In this document: positions 1-9,396 of the stretch, in pieces
Layout: each line of letters begins with the position of its first letter
Position numbering within the stretch: position 1 is the first letter of the stretch
NCBI GenBank assembly: GCA_963801255.1
Contig: CAWDEC010000019.1
Location: 1-64,000, forward strand
DNA length: 64,000 nucleotides
DNA from: JAICXG01 sp963801255
GTDB taxonomy: Bacteria > Verrucomicrobiota > Verrucomicrobiia > Chthoniobacterales > UBA10450
Direction: 5' to 3'
Notes under the pieces: model-generated
Databases searched by the model: none
Seen by the model: the letters and a program-made list of their open reading frames with translations, nothing else
What the model was told of the DNA's origin: nothing
Position numbers and translations under genes: made by a program

Positions 1-141
1 GCCTCATTCGATTTCCCCGGAGCCAGTGCAACTTCGTTGAACGGAATCAATAATAACGGCTTCGTGACCGGGCGTTATACGGACGATTCAGGCGTGCGCC
101 ACGGGTTTATCTTACGGGTTGCTGGCGCGCCGGCCCCATAG
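1..141 (+). CDS. HAF-repeat extracellular protein, C-terminal fragment
   Basis: The window opens inside a reading frame that runs in frame 1 to a TAG at 139-141, giving the last 46 residues. They read as one HAF-type repeat (LNGINNNGFVTGRYTDDSG followed by RHGFIL), the short motif of predicted secreted proteins thought to form beta-propeller-like repeats. The end after the repeat is a short Ala/Pro tail. The start lies outside the window, so size and export signal are unknown. Function within the family is uncharacterised. The assignment rests only on the repeat. Confidence 0.6.
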   Translation, partial: ASFDFPGASATSLNGINNNGFVTGRYTDDSGVRHGFILRVAGAPAP

Positions 142-191
142 CGGAAAGGCCGTTTTTAGCGAGCTGGGCTGCGCAATGATCTACGCGGGAA

Positions 192-608
192 TCACGAGAC
201 GACCGCGTCAAGCTTGCGACCTTTCGCAGCGTTCGTTCGGCAGCTCGGGCAAATGTCGTGAGTCGATTGCACGTCGAGCTCGCGTTTGAGGTATTGCTCG
301 AAAGACACCCAATCTTCACCCACGTGCACTTTGCGGCACCAGGCGCACACTTGAACGAAACCTTCAAGAAACCGGAGCCGCCGAAAAACCCATAGCGTGG
401 CCGCAATCACCGCCGTCGCAACGAGCAGGACGGTGGTGGCCTCAGCCCAAAACTCCTGCGGTCGCAGTGGTGTCTTAAGGGCGCCGAGAAATCGGAAAGG
501 GACGTCGAGATATTCATCGGCCCAGAGCACCGCAATCAGGATTAAAAATCCGAGCACCTGGATCGTCAGGATCACTTTTTCGTAGGTATGCGACTCTTTA
601 ATTTTCAT
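192..608 (-). CDS. Small membrane protein with C-terminal double-CxxC motif
   Basis: This 138-residue protein has two predicted membrane helices (about residues 11-30 and 55-74). A cytoplasmic tail follows with C88-x-x-C91 and C120-x-x-C123 separated by an acidic/aromatic stretch. CAWC...CPSC tails of this kind are common at the ends of bacterial PAS, GGDEF and response-regulator proteins and probably bind a metal. The ATG at 608 overlaps the purL stop as ATGA, so translation is probably coupled to purL; a longer in-frame start at 656 would overlap purL more deeply and is less likely. The link to purine synthesis is positional only; the role is unknown. Confidence 0.65.
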   Translation of the reverse strand: MKIKESHTYEKVILTIQVLGFLILIAVLWADEYLDVPFRFLGALKTPLRPQEFWAEATTVLLVATAVIAATLWVFRRLRFLEGFVQVCAWCRKVHVGEDWVSFEQYLKRELDVQSTHDICPSCRTNAAKGRKLDAVVS

Positions 609-2881
609 GTCGTGGTAAGTTCTCCCCGGACGGCATTGGCAATCGCGTCGTGCCAATCGTTGTAGATCTCGCGTATCGGCCAGTGCAGCGATTCACCGGC
701 AGCAGCAATGTCCAAAGAGTCGCCGCCGACGCGACCGAGACGATGCGCCGACACACCTCGCTCTTGGGCAAGCTGCAAAACGGCATCGGCGTTTTCCGGC
801 ACAGTAGAAAGGACAATTCGCGACTGACTTTCGTTGAAGAGGATTTCGTCGAGGCGCCGTTCTCTCGCGGCGGAAAGATCGATTGTTGCGCCTAACAAAC
901 CTGCGGGGTTAAAGCAAGCCTCTGCCAGGGCCACTCCCAGTCCGCCCTCACTGCAATCGTGCGCGCTGCGGACAAGACCGTTCCGGATCATCTCGCGCAG
1001 ACCATTTTGCACGGCCAGCTCACGGTCGAAATCGAGCCGCGGTGGACGGCCGATTCTCAAGCCGTTTACCACTTTGAGATAATGTGAAGCGCCCAGCTCG
1101 TGACCAAACTCGCCGAGCAAAATCACGACGTCGCCTTCCGCTTTGAAATGCTGTGTCGTGATCCATTCTTCGCGCTCGATCAAGCCGACCATTGCCACCG
1201 TCGGCGTGGGATCGACGACTCCGGCCGGGCTTTCGTTATAAAGCGAAACGTTTCCTCCAGTGACCGGCGTTTCGAACGCCTTACAAGCTTCGGCCAGTCC
1301 TTCGACTGCTTCGCGCAATTGCCAGAAGTTTTCCGGCTTATAGGGATTGCCGAAGTTCAGGTTGTCACTCACGGCCAGCGGCTTCGCGCCGGAGCAGGTG
1401 AGGTTGCGCGCCGCTTCGGCGATCGCGATGCGCCCGCCTTCACGTGGATCAAGACGGCAATAGAGCGAGTTACAATCGGTCGTGGCGGCGAGGAATTTGT
1501 TCGCCGCTCGCACATGAAAGACAGCCGCATCCGATCCCGGCCTAACGACGGTGCCGGTCCGCACCATGTGATCGTACTGGCGATAGACCCAATTTTTCGA
1601 GGCGATCGTCGGGTTCCGCAGCAGTTGGCGGAGAGAATTGACCGCTTCTGAGACGGAAGGCGCGGAGATCTTTTGACGTATTTCTTCCTCCGTAATCCCG
1701 GCGTCTCCCGCGCTCGGTACCTTCGCTTCACGTGAGTAAAGGGGCGCTTCTTCCGCCAGCGGACGGGCGGGGATTTGCGACACGGTTGTTCCATCGTTCA
1801 GCACCCGCATCACGCCGTCGTCCGTTACCCGACCGATCTCCGCACAGGGCACATCCCATTTTTCGAAAATTCGCCTAACGACGTCTTCTTTTCCTTTCCG
1901 CGCGATGATGAGCATTCGCTCCTGCGATTCGCTCAGCAGTGTTTCGTAAGGCGTCATTCCGGTTTCGCGCTTCGGGACTTTGGCGAGATCGATCTCCACG
2001 CCGGTGCCGCCGCGGCTCGCGGTTTCGCAGGTCGAGCAGGTCAGGCCGGCCGCGCCCATGTCCTGAATGCCCGCGACCGCATCCGTGCCTAACAATTCCA
2101 GACATGCCTCGAGCAGCAGCTTCTCTTTGAATGGATCGCCTACCTGGACTGCGGGTCGATCTTCCTTCGATTCTTCCGTTAACTCTCGCGAGGCAAAGGC
2201 CGCTCCGGCAAGACCGTCGCGCCCGGTTTCTGCGCCGACGTAGAAGATTGGATTACCGACTCCTTTAGCCGCGCCGCGCGCGAGTTGCTCGTGCCGCAAG
2301 ACGCCGAGACAAAAGACATTCACCAGCGGATTGCCTTCGAAACTTTCATCGAAATAGATTTCGCCACCGATCGTCGGGACGCCGATGCAATTGCCGTAGT
2401 GCGCGATGCCCGCAATCACGCCGGTAAAAAGCCGGCGATTCGTCTTCACGTTCGCTGAGTCGCCGGTAATCGGACCGAAGCGCAGCGAATTGAGGAGAAA
2501 CTCCGGTCGCGCCCCCATGGTGAAGATGTCGCGAATGATCCCGCCGACGCCGGTGGCCGCGCCTTGGAACGGCTCGATCGCGCTCGGATGATTGTGCGAT
2601 TCGATTTTGAATGCGACCGCCCAGCCGTCGCCAATATCAACCACGCCGGCGTTCTCTTCGCCAGCTTTGACGAGAATATTGGGCCCGGTGGTCGGAAACT
2701 TCTTCAGCTCACGGCGCGAATTTTTGTAGGAGCAATGCTCGCTCCACATGACCGAAAAAATACCCAGCTCGGTGAAGTTGGGTTCGCGCCCAAGAATACC
2801 TTTAATCCGCTCGTATTCCTCCGGCATCAGACCATGCTGGGCCACGATCTTGGGCGTAACTTCGGGTTCGGCAACTGGCAT
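605..2881 (-). CDS. purL: Phosphoribosylformylglycinamidine synthase subunit PurL
   Basis: PurL makes FGAM from FGAR, ATP and ammonia from glutamine in de novo purine synthesis, in the cytoplasm. At about 758 residues this is the small-type PurL, which works with separate PurQ and PurS proteins; neither is seen here. The N-terminal signature around FTELGIFSVMWSEHCSYKNS, the ATP/Mg segment KIESHNHPSAIEPFQGAATG and the two duplicated AIR-synthase-like halves (second beginning near ASKNWVYRQYDHMV) are intact. The start is taken as ATG 2881; an in-frame GTG at 2893 would add four residues and neither start has a clear ribosome site. Purine genes are scattered: purA is 10 kb away. Confidence 0.95.
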   Translation of the reverse strand: MPVAEPEVTPKIVAQHGLMPEEYERIKGILGREPNFTELGIFSVMWSEHCSYKNSRRELKKFPTTGPNILVKAGEENAGVVDIGDGWAVAFKIESHNHPSAIEPFQGAATGVGGIIRDIFTMGARPEFLLNSLRFGPITGDSANVKTNRRLFTGVIAGIAHYGNCIGVPTIGGEIYFDESFEGNPLVNVFCLGVLRHEQLARGAAKGVGNPIFYVGAETGRDGLAGAAFASRELTEESKEDRPAVQVGDPFKEKLLLEACLELLGTDAVAGIQDMGAAGLTCSTCETASRGGTGVEIDLAKVPKRETGMTPYETLLSESQERMLIIARKGKEDVVRRIFEKWDVPCAEIGRVTDDGVMRVLNDGTTVSQIPARPLAEEAPLYSREAKVPSAGDAGITEEEIRQKISAPSVSEAVNSLRQLLRNPTIASKNWVYRQYDHMVRTGTVVRPGSDAAVFHVRAANKFLAATTDCNSLYCRLDPREGGRIAIAEAARNLTCSGAKPLAVSDNLNFGNPYKPENFWQLREAVEGLAEACKAFETPVTGGNVSLYNESPAGVVDPTPTVAMVGLIEREEWITTQHFKAEGDVVILLGEFGHELGASHYLKVVNGLRIGRPPRLDFDRELAVQNGLREMIRNGLVRSAHDCSEGGLGVALAEACFNPAGLLGATIDLSAARERRLDEILFNESQSRIVLSTVPENADAVLQLAQERGVSAHRLGRVGGDSLDIAAAGESLHWPIREIYNDWHDAIANAVRGELTTT

Positions 2882-2971
2882 TGGAAAACGCACGTTATAA
2901 GTGCCGCAACGAAGCGCAATCAGGCAAAGGATTTTCGTTCGCCCAGAAGGACGAATGGTTACAGTGGAGCA

Positions 2972-3478
2972 GTGGAACTTTCGACCATTGCCAACGTTGC
3001 CACGGCGCTCACCGTCATCACGGGTGTCGCCTTCGGGCTCATCGAGATGCGCCGCGCCCGTCGCGAACGGGAAGAACGCGCCGCTTTCGCTGCCGTCCAG
3101 GCTCTCATGACTCCCGAATGGATGAGTTCATCCATGATCGTTGCCTCGATTCCGGACGGAACGACTGCTGCCGAGTTGGCAAACGATCAACGCGCGCTGG
3201 AAGCGATGCTGAAGATCGCCACCATCATGGAAGGCATCGGCTATTCTGTCTTCGCACGCATCGTGCCGTTGTCCGTCGCGGATGATCTCGTGGGTGGGAT
3301 GGCGCGAGTCGGGTGGCGCAAATTCAAGCCGTTTGTCATCGACGAACGCGAGCGCACCGGCACGCAGAAAAGCTGGGAATGGTTCCAATGGCTGGCAGAA
3401 CAACTCGACCTTCACAACGCCAGCCGCACCAATCTTCAGCTTGGCGCTTTCAGCGCCCATCGCGACTGGAAACCGTAG
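2972..3478 (+). CDS. DUF4760-like membrane-anchored protein
   Basis: About 168 residues, starting at GTG 2972 just before an N-terminal hydrophobic segment (TIANVATALTVITGVAFGLI). A basic, Arg/Glu-rich helix follows and then a soluble region with the pattern NDQRALEAMLKIATIMEGIGY, which resembles DUF4760 proteins. The open frame extends further upstream through purL on the opposite strand, but that part is antisense and unlikely to be translated. It is transcribed divergently from purL with under 100 bp between them. Function of the family is unknown; the start is a guess. Confidence 0.6.
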   Translation: MELSTIANVATALTVITGVAFGLIEMRRARREREERAAFAAVQALMTPEWMSSSMIVASIPDGTTAAELANDQRALEAMLKIATIMEGIGYSVFARIVPLSVADDLVGGMARVGWRKFKPFVIDERERTGTQKSWEWFQWLAEQLDLHNASRTNLQLGAFSAHRDWKP

Positions 3479-3479
3479 G

Positions 3480-3512
3480 TTTCTCCCCGCCTAAATCGCA
3501 GAGCATTCCCGA
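3480..3512. repeat. Direct repeat copy 1 (upstream of surface protein)
   Basis: Contains the 20-mer AAATCGCAGAGCATTCCCGA at 3493-3512, which recurs exactly at 7442-7461. Flanking bases (TTTC then a C/G run) are also similar, so the imperfect match is about 30 bp. The two copies lie in the same orientation on either side of the 1249-residue surface-protein gene. Downstream of copy 1 there is only weak resemblance to the aminotransferase start. Confidence 0.8.
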
Positions 3513-3658
3513 CCGCAAGCTGGCAGGATGGAAGTGCGCTCGGTCCGTTTTTCCTTGCCTTTTCCTGCGGCGATTCGCACGATTGGGCGTCGTTGTCTCC
3601 GCAGAAATCATTCAGCTCTCGCACTGATCATCCCGTCCAGAACTCACGCCCTAACGAT

Positions 3659-6600
3659 ATGAAATCAACTTCCTTCCTCATCTCGCGCCTGCTGTTAGGG
3701 CTCGCGATCTTCACCGTCTTCTCGAACCTGGTCGACGCCGATGTTTACGACCACAGCGGCTCAAATGGAACGATAACCGACAGCATGTGGTTCGACCAGA
3801 CGACCGGCATGCACGGATTAAATCCTGGGCCCGGTGACGATGCCTACTTCTACGCGGCAACGATTACGGCGGGCAGCGGGAGCGTACACCTGCTCAGTGG
3901 TGGCACCTTTAGCTTGAGCGGAATGTTTACCGCGGTCGACGCTGGCTCGATGACGTTGTCCGGTAGCGGAACCTTGAACATCCAGGCGGTTGTGACCGAC
4001 GCCAACGGTTTTGGTCCACTCCTCTTGGTCGACGCCGCTCATCTCATCGCGCAGAATGGCGATGGAGTCGCCGATGTCACCTCGGGCGGGACGGTGACGG
4101 ACGCCACTTGCTCCGGAACGAACGGCTGCGGCTTTTATAGCGGCAAGAGTTCGCTCACGATCACCGGGCTGGGCGGACCGGACCACGCGATCTTTGCTGG
4201 CGCGAGCAAGCTCACGGCCAACGCCGGCCTTACGGGTTTCACTTTGCAACTCATGAGCGGCAGCACGGCCACCGTTTCCGCGATCACCAACAGCCAGGCC
4301 ACGATCGATGGCGCCGGATCGCTCCTCACGGTGGCGGGTGACTTTTCGCTCAATGGACAATCCATGACCGTCAGCAACGGCGGCGACGCAGTCGTCAATG
4401 GGAAGCTCTCGCAAGTCGAGGGGGCGCCGCTTTCTATCACGGGGAGCGGTTCATCTCTAACGGTCGGAAAAGATCTGGCGCAGAACACAGGGAGCGATAC
4501 CGACATCAACATTAGCACCGGCGCCAGTGTCACGGTGCAGGGCAATCTTCCGCAAGTGCGCGGGCAAGTCTCGGTCGATGGTGCGAAATCCTCACTGACC
4601 GTCGATCAAGATTTTCCCGTCGCGGCGGGCTTCGTCGATGTCACCGCCGGCGCCACGCTGACCGTGAATGGTTCTCTCGTCCTCGACGGTGGCACCTCGA
4701 TTGATGGCTTTCCGATCAGTGGCGGCGGGACTTGGGATGGCGCCGGCACTACGATCAATACCTCCCAGGCGATGTTCGTGGGCAATAAGAGCAGCGCCGG
4801 CTTCTATCTTGGGATTAGCGGCAAAGCAGCTGTGAAGAGCGGCAACGTCACCATCGGTGCGATCGCAGGCTCCCAAGGCTCTGTGAATATGTCCGACCTC
4901 GGGACAATCTGGGAGGTGCAATCCAGCGGCATGACGATCGGGCAAAGCGGCACCGGGAGTTTCACCATGGGATCGGGCGCGCATCTTACTTTCGATAGCG
5001 GAACCGCTTTCTCCGTCGGTCTCTCCTCTGGTTCGCACGGTACTCTTACCTGCGACACCGCTTCGGTCGATGCTACCGCTGCACCCGTCTCAATCGGCGA
5101 GGAGGCGGGCAGCAACGGGAGTGTCAACCTGACCGACTCCGACTTTCTCGCCGGGAATACCACTATGATCGTGGGCGATTCCGGCAGCGGCAATTTCACT
5201 TTTAGTGGCTCGAGCGCGTTCTCAGTCACTGGCGCGAATACGACTTTTCTCATCGGCAACAACGCCGGCTCCAGCGGAAGCGTTTCCGGCGACGGTAGTC
5301 TCATGGTCGAAGGGCCGGCGACCGTCGGTGTGTCGGGCAGCGGTTATCTGAGCTCAGACGGCGGTGTTCTTAGCCTAACGAATTCGGCGGGTCTCACCGT
5401 CGGCTCCAAAAAAACCGGCAACGGCACGGTTGTCCTCGGGCCAAGCTCCAGCTTGACGCTCTCCGGCCCGTTGCTCATCGGTGACGCGGGCACCGGCAGC
5501 ATCGAGCTCAATTCCAACTCGAAACTGACTCTCCCCTCCGCCAATGAAGTAAACCTCATCCTCGGCGGCCAAAAGGGCGGCACGGGCACGATGACCGTCA
5601 CGAGCTCCGGGAGTTTTTCCGACTCTGAGCCCATTGTCATCGGTAAAGCCGGTCACGGAATTTTCGACGCCAACCTCAATGCCACGATCAACATTTTTGG
5701 TTTCACCGCGCCGTTTGCTGACGGCGGACAGGCAACGATCACGGTCGATGGTTCGAATTGGACTAATACCGGCAATATTTATCTCGGGAGCCCTGCGGCT
5801 GCTGATCCGCCTTCCACGCTCGCGGTCACAGGTGGCACTACGATGCGTGTCAATGATCGCATGACGGTGTTCCAATCCGGCACCGTGACGATCGACGCGG
5901 ATAGCATGATGGCGGTCGGCACAGGCGACTTTGGAGCGGGCGGCACCTTGCGCGTCAGCACGGGCGGAATTCTTTCCGGTTACGGTCGCGTGCAGGGGCA
6001 GGTCATCGTCGCGGCGGGCGGGCAGATTTTCCCGGGGAATTCGCCCGGCATATTTAACATTACCGGAGCTTATCAGCAGCTTGCCGGAAGCACCTACTCG
6101 GCTGAGATCGGCGGCACGACTGCTGGCACGGGCTTCGACCAGATTAACGCGACCGGCGCCGCAACCTTGGGCGGCACCTTGAAAGTGCGGCTCGTTCAGG
6201 GCTTCACGCCGGCCGTCGGCCAGAAATTTCAAATCGTAAAAGCAGCCTCGACCAGCGGTTCCTTTAACGTCATTTCGCAACCAAGCCAGGCGGGAATTTC
6301 TGTAACAAGCGACGCTACCGGTACCACCGTTACCGTCACGAGTGTTATCGCGGGGGCACCGGTCATCAGCAGCGCAACCTCCGTGGGGGCCGCTCCGGGC
6401 GTGCCTTTCAGCTACCAGATCACCGCGACCAATAACCCGACCAGCTTCGGCGCGACGAATTTGCCAGCTGGTCTCAAAGTTAACAATACCACCGGTCTCA
6501 TTTCCGGTACGCCTACCGCCTCGGGAGCGTTCATCGCGCAGGTCAACGCCAATAACGCCGCCGGTTCCGGTCAGGCCGATCTCATCATCTCGATCGATCC

Positions 6601-7408
6601 GGTCTTCGGCGTTCTCCCAGCCCCGCCGTCGAACCTGCTCAACATCTCGACGCGCCTCAACGTGCAGACCGGCGACAACGTTCTCATCGGAGGATTTATC
6701 GTAACCGGAACTGATCCAAAACAGGTGCTGGTAAGGGGAATCGGGCCGTCCTTGAGTGCATCTGGAATCACAGGCGCTCTGGCTAATCCGGTCCTGGAGC
6801 TACACAAGTCGGATGGCTCCATTGTGACTAACGATGATTGGAAAGCGACGCAGCAAACTGCCATCGCCGCCACTGGCCTCGCGCCGACGAACGACTTGGA
6901 ATCCGCGATTATCGCCACGCTCGATCCGGGAGTTTACACTGCGATTCTGAGTGGGAAAAACGGCGGGAATGGCATCGGGCTCGTCGAAGCTTACGACCTG
7001 GATCAGACTGCTGCCTCCACGTTGGCCAACATCAGCACCCGCGGTTTCGTTGAAACCGGCGACAACGTCATGATCGGCGGCTTTATCGTCGGAGGGGGTG
7101 GCGGTGGTGCGTCCACCGTGGTCCTGCGAGCAATCGGGCCGTCCCTCACGCCACTCGGCGTCGCTAACGCGCTCCAAAATCCCACGCTCGAACTGCACGA
7201 CATCAACGGCACGCTCATTTCGATGAATGATGATTGGATGGACGGCCCCGATCATCAGACCATCAGCGATGATCGCCTGGCGCCCACCAACGCCAAAGAA
7301 TCCGCTCTCCTTGGCATCCTCGCGCCGGGGGCCTACACCGCTATCGTCAGCGGAGTGGGTGGCACGAGCGGAGTTGCCCTGGTCGAAACCTATAATCTCC
7401 TGCCGTAG
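3659..7408 (+). CDS. Large secreted repeat protein with Ig-like and tandem C-terminal domains
   Basis: The 1249-residue product starts at ATG 3659 with a signal peptide (MKSTSFLISRLLLGLAIF then a polar cleavage region). Residues about 40-800 are low-complexity, Gly/Ser/Thr-rich beta repeats of the autotransporter-passenger type (GTGSIELNS, GGTGTMTVTSSGS). Residues about 900-980 resemble a putative Ig (He_PIG) domain with NLPAGLKVNNTTGLISGTPT. The end (about 990-1249) holds two copies of a domain also found in the proteins at 51.4 kb and 60.9 kb. No beta-barrel translocator or LPxTG is seen. It is probably extracellular or outer-membrane attached. A longer in-frame ORF from 3593 would place residues before the signal peptide and was not used. 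Confidence 0.85.
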   Translation: MKSTSFLISRLLLGLAIFTVFSNLVDADVYDHSGSNGTITDSMWFDQTTGMHGLNPGPGDDAYFYAATITAGSGSVHLLSGGTFSLSGMFTAVDAGSMTLSGSGTLNIQAVVTDANGFGPLLLVDAAHLIAQNGDGVADVTSGGTVTDATCSGTNGCGFYSGKSSLTITGLGGPDHAIFAGASKLTANAGLTGFTLQLMSGSTATVSAITNSQATIDGAGSLLTVAGDFSLNGQSMTVSNGGDAVVNGKLSQVEGAPLSITGSGSSLTVGKDLAQNTGSDTDINISTGASVTVQGNLPQVRGQVSVDGAKSSLTVDQDFPVAAGFVDVTAGATLTVNGSLVLDGGTSIDGFPISGGGTWDGAGTTINTSQAMFVGNKSSAGFYLGISGKAAVKSGNVTIGAIAGSQGSVNMSDLGTIWEVQSSGMTIGQSGTGSFTMGSGAHLTFDSGTAFSVGLSSGSHGTLTCDTASVDATAAPVSIGEEAGSNGSVNLTDSDFLAGNTTMIVGDSGSGNFTFSGSSAFSVTGANTTFLIGNNAGSSGSVSGDGSLMVEGPATVGVSGSGYLSSDGGVLSLTNSAGLTVGSKKTGNGTVVLGPSSSLTLSGPLLIGDAGTGSIELNSNSKLTLPSANEVNLILGGQKGGTGTMTVTSSGSFSDSEPIVIGKAGHGIFDANLNATINIFGFTAPFADGGQATITVDGSNWTNTGNIYLGSPAAADPPSTLAVTGGTTMRVNDRMTVFQSGTVTIDADSMMAVGTGDFGAGGTLRVSTGGILSGYGRVQGQVIVAAGGQIFPGNSPGIFNITGAYQQLAGSTYSAEIGGTTAGTGFDQINATGAATLGGTLKVRLVQGFTPAVGQKFQIVKAASTSGSFNVISQPSQAGISVTSDATGTTVTVTSVIAGAPVISSATSVGAAPGVPFSYQITATNNPTSFGATNLPAGLKVNNTTGLISGTPTASGAFIAQVNANNAAGSGQADLIISIDPVFGVLPAPPSNLLNISTRLNVQTGDNVLIGGFIVTGTDPKQVLVRGIGPSLSASGITGALANPVLELHKSDGSIVTNDDWKATQQTAIAATGLAPTNDLESAIIATLDPGVYTAILSGKNGGNGIGLVEAYDLDQTAASTLANISTRGFVETGDNVMIGGFIVGGGGGGASTVVLRAIGPSLTPLGVANALQNPTLELHDINGTLISMNDDWMDGPDHQTISDDRLAPTNAKESALLGILAPGAYTAIVSGVGGTSGVALVETYNLLP

Positions 7409-7431
7409 ATAGCCTCTCCGGCGCGGTTGCG

Positions 7432-7461
7432 TTTCCCCGGCAAATCGCAGAGCATTCCCGA
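7432..7461. repeat. Direct repeat copy 2 (abuts aminotransferase start)
   Basis: Second copy of AAATCGCAGAGCATTCCCGA (7442-7461). Its last base is the A of the ATG of the following aminotransferase gene, so the repeat forms that gene's translation leader. The preceding TTTCCCC also matches copy 1 apart from one missing base. Confidence 0.8.
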
Positions 7462-8879
7462 TGGCAATTGACCTGAAGGAGATCGTAGCCGCCCGGCTGG
7501 GCGAGAACTACGAACTCCACGAGCGGCATCTCAACCGCACCCTGGTCGCGGCGCAACGCGTCATCGGCTTCGACAAAGTCTACGCTCGAGCGGAAGGCGC
7601 TTATCTCTACGACATGGATAACAACGCCTATCTCGATTTTCTCAGCGGCTACAGCGTCTTCAACATTGGACGAAACCATCCCGCGGTGCAGAAAGCCATC
7701 CGTGACGTGCTCGATCTCGACCTGCCAAACATGGTGCAGATGGATTGCTCGCTCCTCAGCGGCTTGCTCGCCGAGGCCCTGACGAAAAGAACGCCGAAGC
7801 ATCTCGATGCAGTCTTCTTTTGTAATTCCGGCACGGAAGCGATGGAAGGCGCGCTTAAGTTTGCTCGAGCGGCCACGCAACGGCCGCGTGTCTTATCGTT
7901 AGGCGGAGCTTTTCACGGACTTAGTCTTGGTTCGCTCTCGCTTATGGGCTGCGAAAGCTTTACCGAAGGTTTCGGCGCGCTCGTCCAGGGCTTCGATGGG
8001 CGCATCGCGCTCGACGATTTGGTTACCCTGGAAAAAGAGCTGGCGAAAAAGGATGTCGCCGCCTTCGTCATCGAGCCGGTGCAAGGCAAGGGAGTAAACT
8101 ATCCACGCGACGATTTCTTCACCCGGGCGCAGGAGCTTTGCCGGCAATACGGCACATTGCTTATCTGCGACGAGATTCAAACCGGGCTGGGTCGCACCGG
8201 CAGGATGTTTGGCTTCGAACATTGGAACTTGGAGCCTGACATCATCACTCTGGCCAAGACCCTAAGCGGCGGCTATGTCCCATGTGGTGCAATCGTCGCG
8301 CGCCGCGAGATTTATCAAAAGACTTTTAGTCGAATGGATCGCTGTGTCGTTCATTCCACAACCTTCGGACGTAACAACCTTGCCATGGCCTGCGGCTTGG
8401 CCGCGCTCGAAGCGCTGGATGATGAAAAACTGATCGATAACTCTGCCAGGATGGGAGCGCTTCTCATCGAGCGTCTCGACGCTCTGAAGGCGAAACACTC
8501 CTTCATTAAAGAGGTGCGCGGGAAAGGCCTCATGATTGCGATCGAGTTTCATGAGCCTAACGAGTTTAAGCTCAAAATGGGCTGGAAACTCCTGCACAAG
8601 GTCGACAAGGTTCTTTTCGCCCAGATGGTAGTCACTCAGATGCTGGCTCAGCATCGCATCCTGACGCAGGTGGCAGGTCATGCCATGGACGTAGTGAAGA
8701 TTCTTCCACCGCTCATCATCGGCGAGAAGGAAGTCGATATGTTTGTCAACGCCCTCGACGCGACGTTAATGGAGTGCCGCAAATTTCCCGGTCCCATGTG
8801 GGAGATAGGTCAAAACTTCGTCCGCCACGCCTTGCGATCAAGGCAATCGTCCAGTTCCACCGCACCTATATCTGCGTAG
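7461..8879 (+). CDS. Class III PLP-dependent aminotransferase
   Basis: A 472-residue fold-type I, class III aminotransferase of the acetylornithine/putrescine/ornithine group. Visible landmarks are the glycine-rich PLP phosphate site NSGTEAMEG (122-130), FHGLSLG (151-157), the D-E-x-Q pair CDEIQTGLGRTG (236-247) and the PLP Schiff-base lysine K266 in TLAKTLSGG. The donor substrate cannot be read from the sequence: polyamine, ornithine or a hopanoid-side-chain role are all possible. The gene stands alone between the surface protein and gmd. Its leader is the direct repeat described separately. Confidence 0.88.
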   Translation: MAIDLKEIVAARLGENYELHERHLNRTLVAAQRVIGFDKVYARAEGAYLYDMDNNAYLDFLSGYSVFNIGRNHPAVQKAIRDVLDLDLPNMVQMDCSLLSGLLAEALTKRTPKHLDAVFFCNSGTEAMEGALKFARAATQRPRVLSLGGAFHGLSLGSLSLMGCESFTEGFGALVQGFDGRIALDDLVTLEKELAKKDVAAFVIEPVQGKGVNYPRDDFFTRAQELCRQYGTLLICDEIQTGLGRTGRMFGFEHWNLEPDIITLAKTLSGGYVPCGAIVARREIYQKTFSRMDRCVVHSTTFGRNNLAMACGLAALEALDDEKLIDNSARMGALLIERLDALKAKHSFIKEVRGKGLMIAIEFHEPNEFKLKMGWKLLHKVDKVLFAQMVVTQMLAQHRILTQVAGHAMDVVKILPPLIIGEKEVDMFVNALDATLMECRKFPGPMWEIGQNFVRHALRSRQSSSSTAPISA

Positions 8880-8984
8880 GTTTCGCGAACCATTTTTGAT
8901 TCTGGACATTAGTCTCAGTCGTCAGGTCACTTTCAGAAGTGGTGACCTCCAGCGGTTGTTACATCCCAAGTAGGAACAGGTCTC

Positions 8985-9395
8985 CTAATCGTCAGCCCAT
9001 GACCAGGCGGTAATCTGCCAATTGTTTGCGGTTTTGTGTAACACCAGAGTCATTACCCCGGTTTCATTAACTACTTCTGCCTTCTTCTTGAAGCGGAAAG
9101 CTGTCGGAACAACCACATACGCGTCAGCACCTGTGACATCGACGTGTCTGGGTTTGCCCAGAGTTACAACTGCTTCGGTCATGCCATGTGTCTGGGCGTA
9201 AGCTTCATAAGCTTTGAACCATTTTGAGGCTGCTCCATTCCCGTGCCACACGTAAGGCGGAAAATCGTCGATAATCAAAGCTTCCACCGCGCACGCAGCC
9301 TCGGTTCTTTTTGCGTCGCTTTTGTTGAAACCCTCTAGCGAGACTGTTGTCGCATTTTCTCTTGTCGACAAAGGAAGCTTCGTCGATTCATCCAG
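8985..9395 (-). CDS. NTF2/SnoaL-like protein, apparently lacking its N-terminus
   Basis: The family-like part begins near LEGFNKSDAKRTEAAC and ends KTANNWQITAWSWADD, the usual cone-fold NTF2/SnoaL-like layout of about 110 residues. Relatives normally carry a signal peptide before this point. Here the frame upstream of it runs into the start of the divergent gmd gene and encodes unrelated residues. ATG 9395 would give 136 residues, but it is only 2 bp from the gmd ATG on the other strand. A 5' truncation is the simplest reading. Ligand or enzyme activity is unknown. Confidence 0.5.
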   Translation of the reverse strand: MDESTKLPLSTRENATTVSLEGFNKSDAKRTEAACAVEALIIDDFPPYVWHGNGAASKWFKAYEAYAQTHGMTEAVVTLGKPRHVDVTGADAYVVVPTAFRFKKKAEVVNETGVMTLVLHKTANNWQITAWSWADD

Positions 9396-9396
9396 C

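Noticed and set aside
5375..6280. Long minus-strand ORF (301 codons) inside the surface-protein gene, with others nearby
   Set aside because: It is a low-complexity antisense frame of a GC-rich repeat gene, with no start context and Arg/Ala-rich composition.
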